32,505 nt of DNA from Herbaspirillum chlorophenolicum (GCF_001189955.1 NZ_LFLT01000042.1:1-32505), one strand, 5' to 3'; positions 7,286 through 15,117 are shown, counted from the stretch's first letter. Notes: a model not told the origin generated them from the sequence alone. Made by a program: numbers and translations.

Positions 7286-7424
7286 GTCCGTATCGGCAGG
7301 TTCGCGGGTCCTTGCGCCAGATGGCGGAAGCGACCCGGAAACATTGCTGGGCGCTCCAGCTTGCCGCTACGAATATCGCTACAGATTTAGATCTTGAACG
7401 GCAGGCCGTGCCGCCGATACGGAC
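7286..7424. repeat. 139-base segment bounded by 12-base inverted repeats
   Basis: GTCCGTATCGGC (7286-7297) and GCCGATACGGAC (7413-7424) are exact inverted copies. Inside are a hairpin CGGGTC/GACCCG with nested CGCC-AGAT-GGCG (7305-7337) and a smaller GCTGG/CCAGC one. The segment ends just upstream of the ribosome site of the hydrolase gene (minus strand). It could be a multibranched leader RNA or a small inverted-repeat element. I see no clear target-site duplication. Confidence 0.55.
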
Positions 7425-7452
7425 TTCTTGCTGAAATGCTGGTGAACGCGTC

Positions 7453-7854
7453 CTATCGGTTGGTGAGCGCCCATTCCTTTTTTTCGTTCTGGCAGTAAGC
7501 CAGTTTGGAGGGTTGAGTCATGCCTTTGGCGGTGATCTCCAGATCCACGATGGCGCATGGCGGCTTATTGTCGGTGAAGTGCGGCGTGATCTTGGCAGAG
7601 ACCGCACGCGCCGGAGTTGTTCCGGCTGGAGTTGGATTCCATTCGTCTGTTTGACCATTCATTCCTGCGTCCAGGGACTTTTTAATGGCCTCCGACAGCG
7701 CGCGCAGCTGGGCTTTGTTCAGCGAAGCACCAGGAGTATCCGCAAGAAACCGCAGATTGCTTTGCGCCACCGCTGTGACCTGGCTGCAAGCAGCAGCAAG
7801 GGTGATTGACAAGAAAAGAGCGCGCAACAATTTCGGGGAATTTGGTTTGATCAT
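7453..7854 (-). CDS. Exported hypothetical protein
   Basis: From the ATG at 7854 (GGAG 7 bases upstream) the product is 133 residues. A GTG 12 bases earlier is possible but poorer. Residues 1-32 are a signal peptide with hydrophobic core LLRALFLSITLAAACSQVTA; the Cys there lacks a proper lipobox. The C-terminal part has the layout TDEWNPTPAGTTPARAVSAK, then PCAIVDLEI and LAYCQNEKKEWAL: a tryptophan-containing strand, two cysteines and a final W. This recalls the RT0821/Lpp0805-type surface domain, a resemblance made from memory and not tested. The function is unknown. Confidence 0.7.
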   Translation of the reverse strand: MIKPNSPKLLRALFLSITLAAACSQVTAVAQSNLRFLADTPGASLNKAQLRALSEAIKKSLDAGMNGQTDEWNPTPAGTTPARAVSAKITPHFTDNKPPCAIVDLEITAKGMTQPSKLAYCQNEKKEWALTNR

Positions 7855-8083
7855 TTTTTTCTCCACAAGATTTGGTACAACCGCGTCCGTATCAAAAAGC
7901 TACTGTCACCCAATACTCGACGACCATTGTATATAAGATCCATTCCCTCCGAACATTCTTCTTCAAGCCCCTTCCATCCCTCTCGATGGTGATCTGCCTT
8001 GTCGCCGCTCCAGCAAGGGCATTTCCAGGCGTTAACGTGCCAGGCCATCTGTCATACAACTTGTGTGTTGCAATTTCACATTG

Positions 8084-8128
8084 TTGTGGACAACCACAAT
8101 ACGCCGATATAACAGCGCTCCCTATAAT
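8084..8128 (+). promoter_or_regulatory. Candidate porin promoter with overlapping dyad
   Basis: TTGTGG (8084-8089) and TATAAC (8108-8113) are 18 bases apart and make a plausible -35/-10 pair. TTGTGG-ACAA-CCACAA (8084-8099) is a perfect dyad overlapping the -35, the usual place for a repressor or activator site. A second -10-like TATAAT is at 8123-8128 without a good -35. The rest of 7855-8290 shows no supported gene. Confidence 0.45.
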
Positions 8129-8290
8129 CCGCCGCACGTCTGCCAGATTACTAACAACAACAGGTAGGACGCATGACTTCTTTCTCCTGCGGGACACGAT
8201 CCGGCAGATGGGCCAAGCCCTGGGACGTTGCATGCGCCACTAAGCGGACGAGACTACTTAATTAAATCAAACCAAACCAATGGGGATTCC

Positions 8291-9406
8291 ATGAAGAAAA
8301 CAGCATTCGCCATCGCCGTGCTCGCACTGGCTGGCGCCAACGCCCACGCACAAAGCAGCGTGACCGTCTACGGTATTGTCGACGTTGGCGTGACCTACAC
8401 CAGCAAGGTTGGCGCCGCCAACGGCAGCCGCATGAGCCTCGACTCGGGCGACCAGTCGGCTTCGCGCATTGGCTTCAAGGGAGTCGAAGATCTGGGCGGC
8501 GGTTTGTCCGCGATCTTCAATGTGGAAAACGGTTTTGCGGCCGACACCGGCGCCATGACCACAGCCAACACGCTGTTCGACCGTAAATCCGTCGTCGGCT
8601 TGTCGGGCGGCTTCGGCACGGTGACCCTGGGACGCCAGACCGATTACCTGGAAGATATCGGCCTGAAGTACACCTCGGTTTCGACCTTCGGCGGCAACGG
8701 CACCAAGGCCGGCCACTTCAACAACCTGGATCGCACCGCCGGCGGTGCGCGTACCGATAACTCGATCCGCTACGACACCACCAACATGGGTGGCTTCACC
8801 GGCAGCCTGTTCTATGGTTTTGGCGAAGTGGCAGGCAATAATTCCGCCGGCCAGTCCTTCGGCATTGCCGCGAACTACGCCAATGGTCCCTTGGGTATCG
8901 GTGGTGGTTATTACCAGACCAAACTGTCGGCCGATGCATTGCCGGCCCGTGCAGGCGACACCAGCCTGAAGACCTTCAGCATCGGTACCAGCTACCAGGC
9001 CGGTCCGGTCAAGCTGTATGGCACCTGGTCGCAGATCAAGCAGCCTGCCGCCGTCGCTGTCGCGGCGACTGGCCTGACCAACATCACCAACGCCAACAAG
9101 GCCAACGTGTTTGACGTCGGCGCCGACTACCTGATCACACCCAACCTGCACCTGATGGGCGCCGTGATCTACGACCGTGTCAGCATCAAGCGCGCAACCG
9201 CAGGCTCGACCAGCGGTTCGACCACCCAGTTGAACGTGGGCGTGGATTACTACCTCTCCAAGCGCACCGACGTTTATGCGCTGTACAGCAACCAGCGCGC
9301 CAAGGATGTGAACAACCCAGGCGTGATCAATGCGGCATACTCCTCGGCGCCTAGCGGCGACGCTACCGAGAACGTGTTCCGCGTGGGCTTGCGTCATCGT
9401 TTTTAA
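8291..9406 (+). CDS. Trimeric general porin (Burkholderiales type)
   Basis: The product is 371 residues. The ATG at 8291 has GGGGA upstream and opens a clean signal peptide (MKKTAFAIAVLALAGANAHA, cleavage before QSS). The mature start SSVTVYGIVDVGVTYTSKVG is the first strand of the Gram-negative porin family, with later signatures SRIGFKGVEDLGGGLSAIFN, SVVGLSGGFGTVTLGRQTD and NVGVDYYLSKRTDVYALYSN. The final residues RVGLRHRF end in Phe, the Bam recognition signal. It is a 16-stranded outer-membrane channel for small solutes. It is transcribed alone: a candidate promoter lies upstream and a strong terminator follows. Confidence 0.95.
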   Translation: MKKTAFAIAVLALAGANAHAQSSVTVYGIVDVGVTYTSKVGAANGSRMSLDSGDQSASRIGFKGVEDLGGGLSAIFNVENGFAADTGAMTTANTLFDRKSVVGLSGGFGTVTLGRQTDYLEDIGLKYTSVSTFGGNGTKAGHFNNLDRTAGGARTDNSIRYDTTNMGGFTGSLFYGFGEVAGNNSAGQSFGIAANYANGPLGIGGGYYQTKLSADALPARAGDTSLKTFSIGTSYQAGPVKLYGTWSQIKQPAAVAVAATGLTNITNANKANVFDVGADYLITPNLHLMGAVIYDRVSIKRATAGSTSGSTTQLNVGVDYYLSKRTDVYALYSNQRAKDVNNPGVINAAYSSAPSGDATENVFRVGLRHRF

Positions 9407-9450
9407 GCGGTATGAGCTAGTGTCTTGAGGAATTGAGCAGTCATTGATAT

Positions 9451-9484
9451 GGCAGGACCGGGAAACCGGGCCTGCCATTTTTTT
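9451..9484 (+). terminator. Rho-independent terminator of porin gene
   Basis: GGCAGG-A-CCGG and CCGG-G-CCTGCC pair around a GAAA loop (9451-9476) and are followed by A and seven T. It lies 44 bases after the porin stop codon. Confidence 0.92.
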
Positions 9485-9616
9485 CAATACGGACTGTTGC
9501 GGGCGCAGAGCCGAATGGCCGGGCAGGGCGGCAGAATCAAGGGAACTTGTCTTTATTGCCATTGCGCAAGTCGGATGTGGTCTTTATGTTCCAATTGCAC
9601 TTAACGGCGCGCTTTT

Positions 9617-9645
9617 TTGCCCGGCGAGACAGAAACGTGTATAAT
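9617..9645 (+). promoter_or_regulatory. Sigma-70 promoter of cold-shock gene
   Basis: TTGCCC (9617-9622) and a perfect TATAAT (9640-9645) are 17 bases apart. Transcription would start near 9652, giving an untranslated leader of about 150 bases. The leader is pyrimidine-rich (TTGTTCTCCCTCCGG, TTTTCTTTCC), and a long leader is typical of cspA-type mRNAs whose folding responds to temperature. Confidence 0.85.
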
Positions 9646-9801
9646 CCGGTTTGTACTTGCATCAAGTCGTATTCTTGTTGGTTCAAATTCCGCCTGACTG
9701 TTGTTCTCCCTCCGGTCGTTCTGTTTTCTTTCCTTCGGTTTCATTTCTTGGTCTCAAGTGCCTTTCGGGCATGTTAGCCCTATTCAACCAAAGGAAATAT
9801 T

Positions 9802-10011
9802 ATGAGCACCCAAACAGGCGTAGTTAAATGGTTCAACGATGCAAAGGGTTTCGGTTTCATCACTCCCGATGCAGGTGGCGCTGACTTGTTCGCCCACTTC
9901 CAGGACATCCAGTCCACCGGCTTCAAAAGCTTGTCCGAGAACCAGCGCGTGTCGTTCGAACGCAGCGTTGGCGCCAAGGGCGAGAAGGCCAGCAACATCA
10001 AGGTCATCTAA
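9802..10011 (+). CDS. CspA-family cold-shock protein
   Basis: The product is 69 residues, one cold-shock domain. RNP1 is KGFGFI (residues 15-20) and RNP2 is LFAHF (29-33), after the family start [15 protein letters not shown]. These aromatic residues bind single-stranded RNA and DNA, making it an RNA chaperone and transcription antiterminator in the cytoplasm. The ribosome site AAGGAAA lies close upstream. Its own promoter (9617-9645) and long leader imply post-transcriptional control. No terminator follows at once: the first is at 10460-10481, after a structured non-coding stretch. The domain cannot distinguish which csp paralogue this is, so no symbol is given. Confidence 0.95.
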   Translation: MSTQTGVVKWFNDAKGFGFITPDAGGADLFAHFQDIQSTGFKSLSENQRVSFERSVGAKGEKASNIKVI

Positions 10012-10481
10012 ATATTATTGCGCTCAAGCCTGAACGCTATCGAATGTCCATACGCAACAGATAGCCAGGCTGGGTGGCAGCCAAGCGTTTTTACTTTCCC
10101 GATTTACGGATATCCGCAGACCGGCACCTTGCAGATAGCATGGGCTGGTAGATTGAATCGGGGGCGTGACGACGCAAGTGCCTCGGCAAACCAGGCATCA
10201 GCCAGGATTTTCCCAGGACCCGGCCGGCATTTTCAGCTTCATGCCAGCGTGCAGATAGCACGGGCATGTAAGAAGCAGAAGCCGGCCAAGCAAATAGTTT
10301 ATTAAAAGTCGTTGCCAGGCGCTCCGCCAAGAGCGGGCGTACAGGATCAACGACAAGCTGTATTTAAAATGGCACCGGTCAGATGGATCGGGCTGTTTGA
10401 TCAGGTGGCACCATGCAGATGGCATGGGCCACGGAAAATCCAGAATTAATCAATGAACGGCCCACCTTCGGTGGGCTTTTT
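10012..10481 (+). ncRNA. Structured non-coding region with four covarying hairpins
   Basis: Four hairpins share a 5-base AGATA/AGATG loop. Copy A (10124-10145) pairs CCTTGC/GCATGG with one T-T mismatch. Copy B (10243-10265) pairs CGTGC/GCACG. Copy C (10371-10393) pairs CCGGTC/GATCGG with one G-T pair. Copy D (10405-10432) pairs CCATGC/GCATGG plus GTGGC/GCCAC beyond a bulged A. Copies A, C and D have GGCA before the stem with the A bulged, and all four have GGGC overlapping the 3' arm. The stems differ in sequence but keep pairing. The stretch lies between the cold-shock stop codon and a strong terminator on the same strand and contains no credible gene. It may be a long 3'UTR or a separate sRNA; no separate promoter was found. 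Confidence 0.6.
10460..10481 (+). terminator. Rho-independent terminator of csp/ncRNA unit
   Basis: GCCCACC and GGTGGGC form 7-base arms around TTC and are followed by five T. It ends the plus-strand transcript just before the convergent gene at 10515. Confidence 0.92.
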
Positions 10482-10514
10482 GCGTTTACGGGCAGTGAAG
10501 GATTGTCGGTCGAA

Positions 10515-11099
10515 TCAACCGAGCAGTTGCGCGATCCTGCTTTGCAGATTTGGCAGCAACTCTGTTTCGAACCAGGGATTGCGGCGCACCCACAATTGGT
10601 TGCGCGGACTCGGATGCGGCAGCACGATGACATTTGACGGACGATCGCGCCAGGCCAGGACCGCTTCGGTGAGGGAGGTATAGACGGAGGGGTAATGGTA
10701 AGCCAGCGCATATTGGCCAATCACCAGCGTCAGCTCGATGTTGGGCAATTGCGCCAATACGGTTGCCCGCCACTTCGGCGCGCATTCAGGACGGGGAGGC
10801 AAGTCTCCCGATTTTCCCGTCCCCGGATAACAGAAACCCATCGGCAAGATCGCGACCGCATGCGGATCATAAAAAGTCTCGCGGTCGATGCCGAGCCAGA
10901 GGCGTAATCTGTTGCCGCTGGCGTCATCGAAAGGAATGCCGGAGAGATGTACTTTCTTGCCCGGCGCTTGTCCTGCGATCAGCACACGCGCCTTCGGATG
11001 CGCCTGTATGACGGGGAGTGGGCCGAGCGGGAGGAATTCTGCACAGGTAGTGCATTGCCTTATTTCTTCCAGCAACAATTGAAATGTGCGAGACGCCAT
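10515..11099 (-). CDS. Uracil-DNA glycosylase superfamily protein
   Basis: The product is 194 residues. Motif 1 is LIAGQAPGKKVHLSGIPFDD (residues 40-59), the family's GxxPG water-activating loop, followed by SGNRLRLWLG. Motif 2 is HPSPRN (162-167), the leucine/serine-loop region that inserts into DNA. A CTTC pair near residues 16-19 recalls the N-terminal cysteines of iron-sulphur family members, but only one further cysteine pair (Cys90, Cys106) is visible, so cluster binding is uncertain. It probably excises uracil or a related base, or is one of the less characterised small UDG-like proteins. It is convergent with the cold-shock transcript. Confidence 0.85.
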   Translation of the reverse strand: MASRTFQLLLEEIRQCTTCAEFLPLGPLPVIQAHPKARVLIAGQAPGKKVHLSGIPFDDASGNRLRLWLGIDRETFYDPHAVAILPMGFCYPGTGKSGDLPPRPECAPKWRATVLAQLPNIELTLVIGQYALAYHYPSVYTSLTEAVLAWRDRPSNVIVLPHPSPRNQLWVRRNPWFETELLPNLQSRIAQLLG

Positions 11100-11144
11100 G
11101 GAAAAATAATACCAAGGGATTCGCCCGGCCGGTTATTTTCAAGT

Positions 11145-11300
11145 TCAGTGCGGGCCGCCTCGTCCGCCTCCGTCACCCCAACCACCACGGCCGCCGTCAG
11201 GGCCGCCGCCTCCCGGCCCGCAGAACCACGGCGCACATACGCAACCGCCGAGGTTTGCCAGCAGTAGTGTTGCCACGATCGCCATCGCAAATTTCTTCAT
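11145..11300 (-). CDS. Very small Gly-rich lipoprotein
   Basis: From the ATG at 11300, with an excellent AGGAGG 5 bases upstream, the product is 51 residues. An in-frame extension to 11342 is rejected. MKKFAMAIVATLLLANLGG followed by Cys20 forms a lipoprotein signal with lipobox LGGC. The mature part is 32 residues: VCAPWFCGPGGGGPDGG then a run of Gly, Arg, Trp and Asp ending GGRGGPH. No fold is expected from such a sequence. It may be an envelope-anchored low-complexity peptide. Similar short Gly-rich lipoproteins are common in Burkholderiales and uncharacterised. Confidence 0.7.
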   Translation of the reverse strand: MKKFAMAIVATLLLANLGGCVCAPWFCGPGGGGPDGGRGGWGDGGGRGGPH

Positions 11301-11408
11301 TAACGCCTCCTTGAACAATTCCAGTGAGGCAGCATTGGACACCGCGGGCTTGCTAAGCGCGGTCAGGCATTTGCAACAAATGGTTTCGGGCAGGCAGGGC
11401 GCGGCGCT

Positions 11409-12035
11409 TCAATCGAAGCCGCGGATGCTTTCCTTGTTCAGCCGCGGCAATTCCCAATGGAAGCGGATCGCCAGCAGCCGCACTGCGAAGCCCAGCAGTA
11501 AGGAGCCTAGCGTGGCGATATGCGGGTCGATATCGAGATGCAGGATGCCGACATACATGGCGCCGGTCAGCAATGAAACGCTGGCGTAGATTTCCCGGCG
11601 CAGTACCAGCGGGATCTCATTGCACAGCACATCGCGCAGCAGGCCGCCGAAGACGCCGGTCACCATGCCGAGGATCACCACGATGGCCGGGTGAAAAACG
11701 GAAAAGCCGCGTGCGATATCGCAGCCGATGATGGTGAAGGCGACCAGCCCCAGCGCATCGACCACCAGGAAGGCCGACTTGAAATGATGGAGGGCACGTG
11801 CGGCGACGGCCGCCACGACAGCTGCGCAGATAGTGAACGCCAGGTATTCCGGGTGTGCCACCCAGCCCAGCGGATAGTGCCCGATCAGGACATCGCGCAC
11901 CGTTCCGCCGCCCAACGCTGCCACCGTGCCGATCAGGCAGATGCCGAAGATGTCCATGTCCTTGCGGATGCCCATCAATGCGCCGGAGACGGCTTCGGCG
12001 CAGATGGCGAGCAGGTAGATGTAGTGCAGCAGCAT
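11409..12035 (-). CDS. Trimeric intracellular cation channel family protein (UPF0126)
   Basis: The product is 208 residues with seven hydrophobic segments in a two-fold repeat. Repeat 1 contains GTVAALGGGTVRDVLIGHYP and repeat 2 contains GMVTGVFGGLLRDVLCNEIP, the duplicated glycine-rich plus RD motif typical of the family. Bacterial TRIC homologues form trimeric potassium- or sodium-permeable channels in the inner membrane. The length agrees with the family (about 200). It is followed on its strand by the small lipoprotein gene after about 110 bases. Its transport role here is inferred from the family. Confidence 0.92.
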   Translation of the reverse strand: MLLHYIYLLAICAEAVSGALMGIRKDMDIFGICLIGTVAALGGGTVRDVLIGHYPLGWVAHPEYLAFTICAAVVAAVAARALHHFKSAFLVVDALGLVAFTIIGCDIARGFSVFHPAIVVILGMVTGVFGGLLRDVLCNEIPLVLRREIYASVSLLTGAMYVGILHLDIDPHIATLGSLLLGFAVRLLAIRFHWELPRLNKESIRGFD

Positions 12036-12134
12036 AGGGTTTCTCTCATGTTCTATGGCCGGGTGCGCGCTTGGGGGCGAGCCAGTGCCGAATTATATGC
12101 GCCGGCTGCGACGGTGGCATCAGCTTGAGCGTAA

Positions 12135-12167
12135 AGCGCCTGTCCCACTACATTGGGAACAGGCGCT
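12135..12167 (-). terminator. Terminator of autotransporter gene
   Basis: AGCGCCTGT and ACAGGCGCT (9 bases) enclose a further CCC/GGG pairing. On the minus strand the hairpin is followed by TTTACG. It lies 20 bases past the autotransporter stop codon. Confidence 0.7.
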
Positions 12168-12186
12168 CTGGCGCCCATGCCTGTGC

Positions 12187-15117
12187 TTACCAGCTGCTCC
12201 TGATACCCACCAAAAAGCCGAGATTGCTCTGCCGCGAATTGTATTGCACCTGCGCGTCCGCGAAGAGCGACAAACGGCTACCGGCCTTGCCTGACACGGT
12301 CAGGCCGCCAATGAGCGCATCGCGCGGTATTTCGGCGCCATAGCTGGAGAACACGATGCCGCTATCCTGGAACTGGCTGGTCATCGGCGCGTTGGCATTG
12401 CCGAAATCATGCGACCAGATCAGACGGGGCTGCAACTGGATGTTGTCGCCGACGGCCAATACCGCCTTCGCACCCAGCAGGGTTTTGACGGAATCCTCAC
12501 TGCGCGGATTGACTTGCAGGTTGAGTCCCGGCGCGCCGCTTTCGGTAAAGCCATCAGTCTTGCTATGCGTCCAGGAAAGTCCGGCCAGAGGGCGCAGTAT
12601 CCAGTCCGACATGGGAATGTCGTAAGTGGCCTCGCCATATAGCGACAGGCTGCGGCTACGGAAGTCGGCAATCGCGGTCTGCTGCAGGCTGCCGAAGGCC
12701 AGGCGGCGTTCGGTATGGTTGCTGTTGCGGGCGATGTTGAGCGAACCGCTGAGATTCCAGTTACCGCTGGTGTATCCCGCATAGAGCGCCGCGGCATTGC
12801 CGCGCGAGCGCCCGGTCACGGCATCGTCCGTGCTGAGATCGCTGTTGCCGTGGTTGAAGGCAATGCCAACCACCAGATCCCTGGCGACTTGCGCATCGAA
12901 GCCCAGGCTGGTGCCGCCATCGCGCAGGCGCGACGCTGCGTTTTCGGCATCGCCGCCAGTTGTTTGCTGGCTGCCGTAGCGGCGCAGCCAGAGGCCGGAC
13001 TGGTTGCCTTGTGCTTCGGGAATGCCGCCGGCCAGCGAGAACCTGGATTGCTTCTGCAAGGATTGCATCAGATCGTCGACGTTATCGTTGGCGGCCAGCA
13101 TGATGGGGGCCTCTTGCGAGGCGGTGTTATTGCTCCAGGGATTGGAAACGATGTTCAGCCGCCCTTGCAGCTGATTGCTGAAGCCATTGGAAAACGTCGA
13201 ACTGATCTGTTGGGCTGATACCAGGCCGGCACCATGGACAGAGGCCAGCGCGGCGCGTGCTTGTGGAGCAGACAGGCTATCGATGGTTCTGACTGCAGGA
13301 TGGTCGGCATTGGCGGGGGAAGACGCGATCTGCTCCAGGGCCTTGGCCGCAGCCTGCTGGTTGCGTGTGGCGGCAAAACCGGTGTACTTCATGTCGTTGC
13401 GCGAGAGCGTCAGCAATACCTGTTTGCCGGTGTAGTCGAGCGTGGGCGTGAGAAAAGCCAGGTTCGAGCTGACATTGGCGAAGGCGCCGGTGCGTGTATC
13501 GGCATCGATGATGGCGTATCGGGTATGGCGGTTATAGAGACCGCGATCGGCCAGGACTTCCACCGTCCCACCGTTGATAGCAACCATGCCGGCCTTGATG
13601 CGATCCACTTGCCCCGCGGCATTGGCTTCTACGCGGAAGCGCGAACCGGCGTCCAGCACAAGTTTATCCGCGACCGTCAATTGCCCGATCGAATTGCCTG
13701 GAGAGAGGATGCCGCCCTGCGTGATGCGTAGATTCCTGAGCGTACCGTTACCGCCCAGCGTGGCGTTTTGGTTGACAGTCACGCTGGAGACAAGAGTGCC
13801 GTTGATCAGCAAGGTACCGCCATTGACTGTGGTGGGGCCTGCATAGGTGTTGTTCCCCGTCAGCACCAGCGTGCCATCACCGCGCTTGATTAGTCCGCCG
13901 GGGCCGGCGATGTCATTTTTCCAGATATCCCATCGACCAAATCCTGCGATGTCGTAGGGGCTGTTCGCTTGCTGGTTGACTTCCATATCGCGGTAGAGAT
14001 AGCCGGGGCCGCGATATGCCGCCGGCATGTTGAGCAGGCCCCAGGTCGAATTGGGCGTCAGCATGCCGGCCAGCGAATCCTGTGGATAAGCGGTGCCGGC
14101 CAGGATGTCGCGCCAGTCTTCCGGCTTCAGGTAGGGGAAGCGCAGTCGCAGCAGGTAGGGGGCTTGTGCCGGTAGCGCAGTGGGCGCCAGCGGCGTGCTG
14201 GACGATCCGCTGCGCGCGCCGTAATAGCCGATGCGATCCTGTTGAGCCCGATGCTCGTCGGCGACCGAGGTCGGCAGCGCCGCCAGGCAATGGCGCAAGG
14301 GCATGCCACAGGCGCTCTCCATGCTCTTGCGGGCAGCGGCTGCGAGATGGGCGATTTGGGATGCGATCCTGTCGTCGGCCAGCATCTGTGCGGTGGTGTA
14401 ATACATGCCGATGCGCGAAGCAATAGTGTCGGTGGCGAAATGTGCGCCCAGCACGACGCGGCTTTCTGCATATTGCAGTGCTCGGGCATAGATTTCCTCA
14501 CCTCGTTCCGGAAACATCATGGCCATCAGAAAGGCTTTTTCGTAACCGTTCCATGAGTGCCCGCTAGGGAACGACGATCCTGTGATGCTGGTATAGCCAG
14601 GGAGGAAATTGCCGTTTTTGTCCAGAACCTGATAGGGGCGCCCGCGTTGGTGAAGATCCTTGAGGATGAAGTCGATCGAGCGGATTCGTTTTTTGTTGGC
14701 ATCGTAGGCGTGGGTTGCGTCATACAGCAATTGCTCCAGCCCGACAAAACCATCGGTCTGATTCAGGCGCGAACCTACGCCTGAAGCTGCCATTTCCTTG
14801 CCAAGCGCATTTTCCAGAAAGGTCAGATACGGGTGATTGTCTTTTTCATTGGCATCTTGTCTGGCCAGCTCACGGCGCGGCCCCGTTGTGGAGCGATAGC
14901 TGTGGGTGGTCAGTCGATCCATCCGCTCCAGGTTGGTGCCTGGGCGGGGATAGTGGGTGAGTACATTGTCGCGCAAGTTTTCGAACCAGCGCTGCCTCTG
15001 GGCATTGGAAAGGACGGCATCCTGGGTGGAAGACTGGTTAGAAACAGCAGGTGTTTCAGCCCAGACGGAATGGACTGCTAGCAGCCCGAGCAGGACGAGG
15101 GAAGGTTTCGGTTTCAT
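12187..15117 (-). CDS. PAP2-phosphatase autotransporter (type Va)
   Basis: The product is 976 residues. A signal peptide covers residues 1-20 (LVLLGLLAVHSVWA). The passenger starts with an acid-phosphatase/PAP2 domain with all three motifs: K153-x6-R160-P161, S182-FPSGHS-188 and S219-R220-x5-H226-x3-D230, so the vanadate-type active site is intact. Residues about 407-445 hold an autotransporter-associated beta repeat (KRGDGTLVLTGNNTYAGPTT, VNGGTLLINGTL) leading into a beta-helix stem. The last 280 or so residues form the outer-membrane barrel (from GLWLRRYGSQQT) and end GIRSSW. It should display a non-specific phosphatase at the cell surface. It stands alone, with its own terminator; 15118-15420 upstream holds no gene. 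Confidence 0.92.
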   Translation of the reverse strand: MKPKPSLVLLGLLAVHSVWAETPAVSNQSSTQDAVLSNAQRQRWFENLRDNVLTHYPRPGTNLERMDRLTTHSYRSTTGPRRELARQDANEKDNHPYLTFLENALGKEMAASGVGSRLNQTDGFVGLEQLLYDATHAYDANKKRIRSIDFILKDLHQRGRPYQVLDKNGNFLPGYTSITGSSFPSGHSWNGYEKAFLMAMMFPERGEEIYARALQYAESRVVLGAHFATDTIASRIGMYYTTAQMLADDRIASQIAHLAAAARKSMESACGMPLRHCLAALPTSVADEHRAQQDRIGYYGARSGSSSTPLAPTALPAQAPYLLRLRFPYLKPEDWRDILAGTAYPQDSLAGMLTPNSTWGLLNMPAAYRGPGYLYRDMEVNQQANSPYDIAGFGRWDIWKNDIAGPGGLIKRGDGTLVLTGNNTYAGPTTVNGGTLLINGTLVSSVTVNQNATLGGNGTLRNLRITQGGILSPGNSIGQLTVADKLVLDAGSRFRVEANAAGQVDRIKAGMVAINGGTVEVLADRGLYNRHTRYAIIDADTRTGAFANVSSNLAFLTPTLDYTGKQVLLTLSRNDMKYTGFAATRNQQAAAKALEQIASSPANADHPAVRTIDSLSAPQARAALASVHGAGLVSAQQISSTFSNGFSNQLQGRLNIVSNPWSNNTASQEAPIMLAANDNVDDLMQSLQKQSRFSLAGGIPEAQGNQSGLWLRRYGSQQTTGGDAENAASRLRDGGTSLGFDAQVARDLVVGIAFNHGNSDLSTDDAVTGRSRGNAAALYAGYTSGNWNLSGSLNIARNSNHTERRLAFGSLQQTAIADFRSRSLSLYGEATYDIPMSDWILRPLAGLSWTHSKTDGFTESGAPGLNLQVNPRSEDSVKTLLGAKAVLAVGDNIQLQPRLIWSHDFGNANAPMTSQFQDSGIVFSSYGAEIPRDALIGGLTVSGKAGSRLSLFADAQVQYNSRQSNLGFLVGIRSSW

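Noticed and set aside
7305..7337. AGAT-loop hairpin as a further copy of the csp-associated family
   Set aside because: The loop closes differently (CGCC-AGAT-GGCG), and in the hydrolase transcript it would be read from the other strand.
8267..9562. 431-codon minus-strand frame
   Set aside because: Antisense to the porin, which has a signal peptide, ribosome site and family motifs.
10018..10305. 95-codon plus-strand frame including TLQIAWAG and SVQIARAC
   Set aside because: The repeated peptide arises from the hairpin motif. Copies C and D are in a different frame, and the changes between copies preserve base pairing, which favours RNA over protein.
9451..10481. CRISPR-like repeats
   Set aside because: The recurring motifs are hairpins of unequal spacing and differing sequence, without uniform repeats or spacers.
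10413..10637. Plus-strand frame starting in hairpin D
   Set aside because: It reads through a strong terminator and into the convergent UDG-family gene.
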